Origin: Sphingomonadales bacterium
Lineage (GTDB): Bacteria; Pseudomonadota; Alphaproteobacteria; Sphingomonadales; Sphingomonadaceae
DNA: 10,853 nucleotides
Direction of reading: 5' to 3'
Assembly: GCA_017304125.1 (NCBI GenBank)
Contig: JAFKLV010000289.1
Location: 1 to 10,853 of the forward strand
Shown here: in pieces, positions 7,523 through 10,853 of the stretch
How positions within the stretch are numbered: position 1 is the stretch's first letter
Layout of the letters: each line of letters opens with the position of its first letter
The notes under the pieces: model-generated
Seen by the model: the letters and a program-made list of their open reading frames with translations, nothing else
What the model was told of the DNA's origin: nothing
Databases searched by the model: none
Position numbers and translations under genes: made by a program

Positions 7523-8269
7523 TCAATCCTTCGCCGCCGCCTCGCCATGCGCCGCGGTATCGACCAGCAGGTCGAGCTGCGCGGTGCAGCCGTGCGCGAT
7601 CAGCGACGAGGCGACGCTGTCCATCCCCGCCGCCCCGGCATCGACCAGCGCGACGTGGATTTCCGCGGTGCGCCCCTCGTCGCTCAGGCGATAGGCGCCA
7701 CCGTTGCGCACCGGCAGCGCGGCGGGCCACGCGGCCATCGCCTCGCCCGCGGCGAAATTCGCCGTCGCCTGCGCGCCCTCGCCCACGATCTGGACCGTCG
7801 CCGCCCTGGTCGCATCGGCGCGCCACAGCCTGAGGTTCGCCGCGTCGGCGACGCAGAGCGCGCCCGGCGTCGCGATATCGGCCAGCCACAGATTGGGGCG
7901 GCGCGGCGTGCCGGCCGCGCCGACATTGCCGCGCACCGCCCCGGTGCGCGCGCGGCGCACGCGCTTGGTATCGAGCAAGGCGGCGAGCGCGACCCCGCCG
8001 GCCGGCGCGGCATTGGCGGCGGCGACGTTGAAATTGCCCGGCCCGCGCAGGGTGCGCGTGCCCTTCGCATCGAGCAGGGTCACCACGTCGCCCGGCTGGA
8101 GCGCCAGCGCGCCGCTCTCGGCGAGCTTGCGCCCCGGCGGATAGCTTTTCGCCGACGGGCCCGAGGCGCGCACCACGATCGTGTCCGCCGCCGCGACCGA
8201 GGCAGCGGCCAGCCCCGCGAGCGCCAGTCCGACGACGGCGCCGCGCCGCGCGATCCTATCCCAGGTCAT
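7523..8269 (-). CDS. Exported protein of unknown function with FecR-like features
   Basis: I do not recognise a named family for this 248-residue protein with certainty. Residues 1-28 form a clear signal peptide (hydrophobic core 11-27, ASVAAA before Asp29), so it should act in the periplasm or beyond. Residues about 30-80 contain PPGRKL, then LQPGDVVTLLDAKGTRTLRGPG at 57-78 (read as LQPGDVVTLL plus DAKGTRTLRGPG). This kind of beta-fold pattern occurs in FecR-like domains, although FecR itself is an inner-membrane regulator. Residues about 100-120 are a basic stretch (KRVRRAR), and the C-terminal half is alanine-rich. Two cysteines (139, 228) could pair in an oxidising compartment. The start is well supported: a perfect AAGGAGG lies upstream and the ATG falls inside the cyclase's final codons, with a 14-base overlap. 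Position between a membrane sensor and a secretion pair suggests an accessory or signal-relay role; that is inference. Confidence 0.82.
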   Translation of the reverse strand: MTWDRIARRGAVVGLALAGLAAASVAAADTIVVRASGPSAKSYPPGRKLAESGALALQPGDVVTLLDAKGTRTLRGPGNFNVAAANAAPAGGVALAALLDTKRVRRARTGAVRGNVGAAGTPRRPNLWLADIATPGALCVADAANLRLWRADATRAATVQIVGEGAQATANFAAGEAMAAWPAALPVRNGGAYRLSDEGRTAEIHVALVDAGAAGMDSVASSLIAHGCTAQLDLLVDTAAHGEAAAKD

Positions 8270-10289
8270 AGGCTCCTCCTTCGATATGTTGGTAACGGGT
8301 CAAAAGGTTGGCGAGCGCCGCGTCGCCCGGATGGCGCGCAATCATCGCCTGCAATTCAGCCAGCGCCGCATCGAGCTGCCCGCCGGCGTCGAGCGCATCG
8401 ACGATGCGGGCGAGCGCGGCGCGCTCCGTCGCCGGAAATTCGGGGGCGGGCTCGTAGACGTCGACCGGGGTCTGCCGGCCGCGCAGCCGCACCCGCCCCA
8501 TCGCGCGCCACCAGTCGAGTCCCGACAGCAGCATCGCCTCGCGGCTCACCAGCACGCGGGTGTCGAGCTTCTTATTGGCGGATTCGAGCCGCGACGCGGT
8601 GTTCATGCTGTCGCCCAGCGCGGTATATTGGATGCGGCCCTCGCCGCCGAAATTGCCGACGATCGCATCGCCGTGATGCAGCCCGACGCGGGTGCGCCCG
8701 ATCGGCGGAACGCCCGGCGGCAGGTCCCGGCGAAACGCCTCCCCCGCCTGCCACATCGCATAGGCGGCCTGCGCCGCATTGCGCGCATCATCGTCGCGCG
8801 CGATCGGCGCGCCCCAGAAGGCGACCACCGCATCGCCGACGAATTTGTCGATCGTCCCGCCATGCGCGAGCACCACGTCGCTCAGCATATCGAGATAGCG
8901 GTTGAGCAATTGCGCGACCATTTCCGGCGCGATCGCGTGGCTGAGCCTGGTGAAGCCTTCGAGATCGGTGAACAGCGTGAAGATCGCGCGCTTCTCGCCG
9001 TGCAGCGCGAGCTTTTCCGGCTCCTGCAGGATCTGCGCGGCGATATCGCGCGGGAGATATTTGCCGAGCGCCGATTGCGCGAAGCGGCGCTGTTGCGAGG
9101 TCACCGCGCGCGCCGCAACGCCGACTGCGGTGAAGGCGAAGATCCACGCGATCGCCCAGCCCGCCGCCGGCAACCCCTTGGTATCCCACCCATTCGCCTG
9201 GAGCACCAACGGCAGGCCGCCGATCGCCGCGGCCTGCACGACCAATGCCGGGCCAAGCCACAGCCAGCGCAATTCGGCGAGGCTGGTCGCCGCCGCCGCC
9301 AGCACGACCAGCGCCGCCGCCAGCCAACGCACGCCGACCGGCACGGTGCGCAGCCGCGCCCCGTCCAGCACCTGCGCCAGCATCGTCGCATGCACTTCGA
9401 GCCCGATCATCGTCGAATGCGCGCCGCGCCCCGACAGCGGGGTTTCGAACTGGTCGATATCCACGATATCGCCGCCGATCAGCACGTCGCGCCCGCGCAC
9501 CATCGGCGCCAGCGCCGCGTTCATCGCGGGATCGGCCAGCAAATCGATCTGCAGGCTGGGGATCACCGGCTCCTCCGACCGGTCGGGCTGCGGCTGGGGC
9601 AGGCGATAGCGGATCGCGCCGCGATAATCGGCAAAGGCAGCGGCGGGGCGCAGCGCCAGCGCGAGCAGCGGCGGCTGGCCCGGCTGCGAGGTCGGCCAGC
9701 TGCGCGCGACATTGTCGGAATCGGTTTCGAGCCGGATGCTCGCCGCGCGCACGCGATCGGTGCGCGCGGCGCGGATGAAGCGATCGAGATATTGCTGCTG
9801 CTCGAAAATGATCTGTTCGCGATTGTCGCCGAGATTGGCGTAGCCGAGCCACACCGGGGTGCGCATCGTGCGCAGCGCGGCGAGCAGCGCGCCGTCCTCG
9901 TCCTGCGGCTGATCGAACAGGATATCGATGCCGATCGAATGCGCGCCCATCGCGTCGAGATTGCGCAGCGCACGCGCCAGTAGCCCGCGATCGAGCGGCG
10001 AGCGCTTGCGCGTCGCGATCAGCGTCTGGTCGTCGTAAACAACCATCAGGATGCGCTGGTCCTGCGCGACGCGCGGCGCGAAGGTCGCGGCGCGCCAGTC
10101 ATAGAGGCCACGCTCGGCATCGGCGGTCGGGATCTCGCGCGCGTGGCTGCCCGCGCCGAGCGGATGGCCCCAGTCCCACCCCGCGACGAACAAGGCGAGC
10201 GCGAGCACCAGCGCGGCGGCGGCCAGCCGGCCGCGCCCCGCGTCGCGCACGACACGCATCGCCCGGGGGATGAGACCGCGCGTCGCCAT
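8256..10289 (-). CDS. Membrane adenylate cyclase with periplasmic CHASE2 sensor domain
   Basis: This 677-residue protein would make cAMP from ATP in response to a signal outside the inner membrane. A membrane helix at about 22-38 is followed by a CHASE2 domain at about 40-318 (ILMVVYDDQTL at 80-90, GIDILFDQP at 120-128). Three helices follow at about 321-337, 343-365 and 374-394, then the class III cyclase domain at about 430-615. All canonical catalytic residues are present: metal-binding Asp442 (FTDLEGFT) and Asp486 (DKFVGDA), adenine-selecting Lys482 with Thr556 (YTALGD), and transition-state Asn563 and Arg567 (SMNTASR). Lys plus Thr is the class IIIb adenylate pattern, so ATP rather than GTP is the expected substrate. 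Residues about 622-668 look like one or two TPR helix pairs. The gene starts six bases after the CHAT stop. Its own ribosome site is weak (GGAG about 13 bases upstream), so it may depend on coupling; Met11 is a possible alternative start. The signal is unknown. Confidence 0.96.
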   Translation of the reverse strand: MATRGLIPRAMRVVRDAGRGRLAAAALVLALALFVAGWDWGHPLGAGSHAREIPTADAERGLYDWRAATFAPRVAQDQRILMVVYDDQTLIATRKRSPLDRGLLARALRNLDAMGAHSIGIDILFDQPQDEDGALLAALRTMRTPVWLGYANLGDNREQIIFEQQQYLDRFIRAARTDRVRAASIRLETDSDNVARSWPTSQPGQPPLLALALRPAAAFADYRGAIRYRLPQPQPDRSEEPVIPSLQIDLLADPAMNAALAPMVRGRDVLIGGDIVDIDQFETPLSGRGAHSTMIGLEVHATMLAQVLDGARLRTVPVGVRWLAAALVVLAAAATSLAELRWLWLGPALVVQAAAIGGLPLVLQANGWDTKGLPAAGWAIAWIFAFTAVGVAARAVTSQQRRFAQSALGKYLPRDIAAQILQEPEKLALHGEKRAIFTLFTDLEGFTRLSHAIAPEMVAQLLNRYLDMLSDVVLAHGGTIDKFVGDAVVAFWGAPIARDDDARNAAQAAYAMWQAGEAFRRDLPPGVPPIGRTRVGLHHGDAIVGNFGGEGRIQYTALGDSMNTASRLESANKKLDTRVLVSREAMLLSGLDWWRAMGRVRLRGRQTPVDVYEPAPEFPATERAALARIVDALDAGGQLDAALAELQAMIARHPGDAALANLLTRYQHIEGGAYDLG
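8275..8281 (-). promoter_or_regulatory. Strong ribosome binding site of the FecR-like gene
   Basis: AAGGAGG sits inside the last codons of the cyclase gene, five to six bases before the ATG at 8269. It is the best Shine-Dalgarno match in the window. It fixes the start of the next gene and shows that its product is translated in its own right despite the 14-base overlap. Confidence 0.85.
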
Positions 10290-10295
10290 CGCCGC

Positions 10296-10853
10296 TCAGC
10301 GCTCCGCGATCAGCGGGCGCGCACCGTCTCCGACGATCGCGAAGCCCGCCCAGTAAAAGGGATGTGAGGTATCGGCATCGTCCATCAGCCGCACCTGCGC
10401 CTGGCGCAGCGCTTCGCCGATCGGGCGATCCCCGCCGCTGTCGAACATCCCCGCGATCAGCCGCTCGGTGGCGTGATAGGCTTCGGGCGCCGGCCAGTGG
10501 CTGGCGATCACCGAGCGGCTGCCGGCGCCGATGAAGGCGCGCACCAGCCCGTCGAACGTCCCGCCGCCGCTCGCCAGCCCGGTCTCGCGCGTCGCCTCGG
10601 CCCCCGCCACGCCGGCGGTATCGCAGGCGGAAAGGATCACGAGATCGGCGTTGAGCCGCAGATCGAAAATCTCCCCGAACTGGAGCAGCCCGTGCGAGGT
10701 CGGGCTGTCGGCGGCGAAGCTGGTGACCAGCGCGGGGCGCGCCGGGCAGCCCGGCCGCGGCGGGGTGACCAGCCCGTGGGTCGCGAAATGCAGGATGCGG
10801 AACTGGTTGAGATCGGTCCGCGCGCGCACCGCATCGTACGTGAAGGCCGCCAC
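10296..10853 (-). CDS. CHAT-domain protein (caspase-like protease fold), N-terminus beyond window
   Basis: This is the C-terminal 185 residues of a CHAT-domain protein; the frame is open to the window edge, so the GTG at 10853 is not taken as a start. CHAT belongs to the caspase-separase clan of cysteine peptidases. The expected dyad is intact: ILHFATHG at visible residues 20-27 supplies the histidine (His26), and LVILSACDTA at 71-80 supplies the cysteine (Cys77). The later GGGTFDGLVRAFIGAGSRSVIASHW stretch (97-120; begins GGGTFDGLV) and the final FYWAGFAIVGDG are typical CHAT C-terminal elements. Family members usually carry TPR repeats, sometimes with a signal peptide, ahead of this domain; neither can be seen here. 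It is the most upstream gene visible and lies six bases before the cyclase. The substrate is unknown. The exoprotein, the cyclase or the FecR-like protein are candidates only by position. Confidence 0.93.
   Translation of the reverse strand: MAAFTYDAVRARTDLNQFRILHFATHGLVTPPRPGCPARPALVTSFAADSPTSHGLLQFGEIFDLRLNADLVILSACDTAGVAGAEATRETGLASGGGTFDGLVRAFIGAGSRSVIASHWPAPEAYHATERLIAGMFDSGGDRPIGEALRQAQVRLMDDADTSHPFYWAGFAIVGDGARPLIAER

Noticed and set aside
7547..9983. Long plus-strand open frames at 7547-8905 and 8181-9983
   Set aside because: They are mirrors of the FecR-like and cyclase genes, running through their overlap. The sense strand carries the conserved cyclase motifs.

Overview
The window is very GC-rich and is filled, apart from one 98-base gap, by five genes on the minus strand. 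They read from right to left as one candidate operon: CHAT-domain protein (5' end outside the window), CHASE2 adenylate cyclase, small exported protein with a FecR-like look, TpsB/FhaC-type outer-membrane transporter, and a very large TpsA-type exoprotein (3' end outside the window). Base composition, near absence of TTA, CTA and TCA codons, and the style of the exoprotein and CHAT protein suggest an alphaproteobacterium, most likely a sphingomonad. The genus is inference from family resemblance, not from a marker gene.

Layout, in transcription order. 10853-10296: the C-terminal 185 residues of a CHAT protease-like protein with an intact His/Cys pair. Six bases later, 10289-8256: a 677-residue membrane cyclase with a periplasmic CHASE2 sensor, three membrane helices, a complete class III catalytic domain and a short TPR-like tail. 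Overlapping its end by 14 bases, 8269-7523: a 248-residue exported protein of unknown function. After 98 bases containing a GC hairpin, 7424-5631: a 597-residue two-partner-secretion transporter. Overlapping it by ATGA, 5634 to the window edge: 1,878 residues of its secreted partner. This exoprotein has a signal peptide, a TPS secretion domain, a glycine-rich middle of imperfect roughly 46-52-residue repeats, and beta-helix-like repeats continuing off the edge.

How they may work together. The last two genes are a standard secretion pair: the transporter binds the TPS domain of the exoprotein in the periplasm and threads it to the cell surface. The first three genes are not standard parts of two-partner secretion. 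Their tight packing ahead of the pair suggests a sensing and processing module: a periplasmic sensor making cAMP, a caspase-like protease candidate, and a small exported accessory protein. That functional link is inference from gene order. Several long plus-strand open frames exist, but they are codon-register mirrors of these genes and are not annotated.
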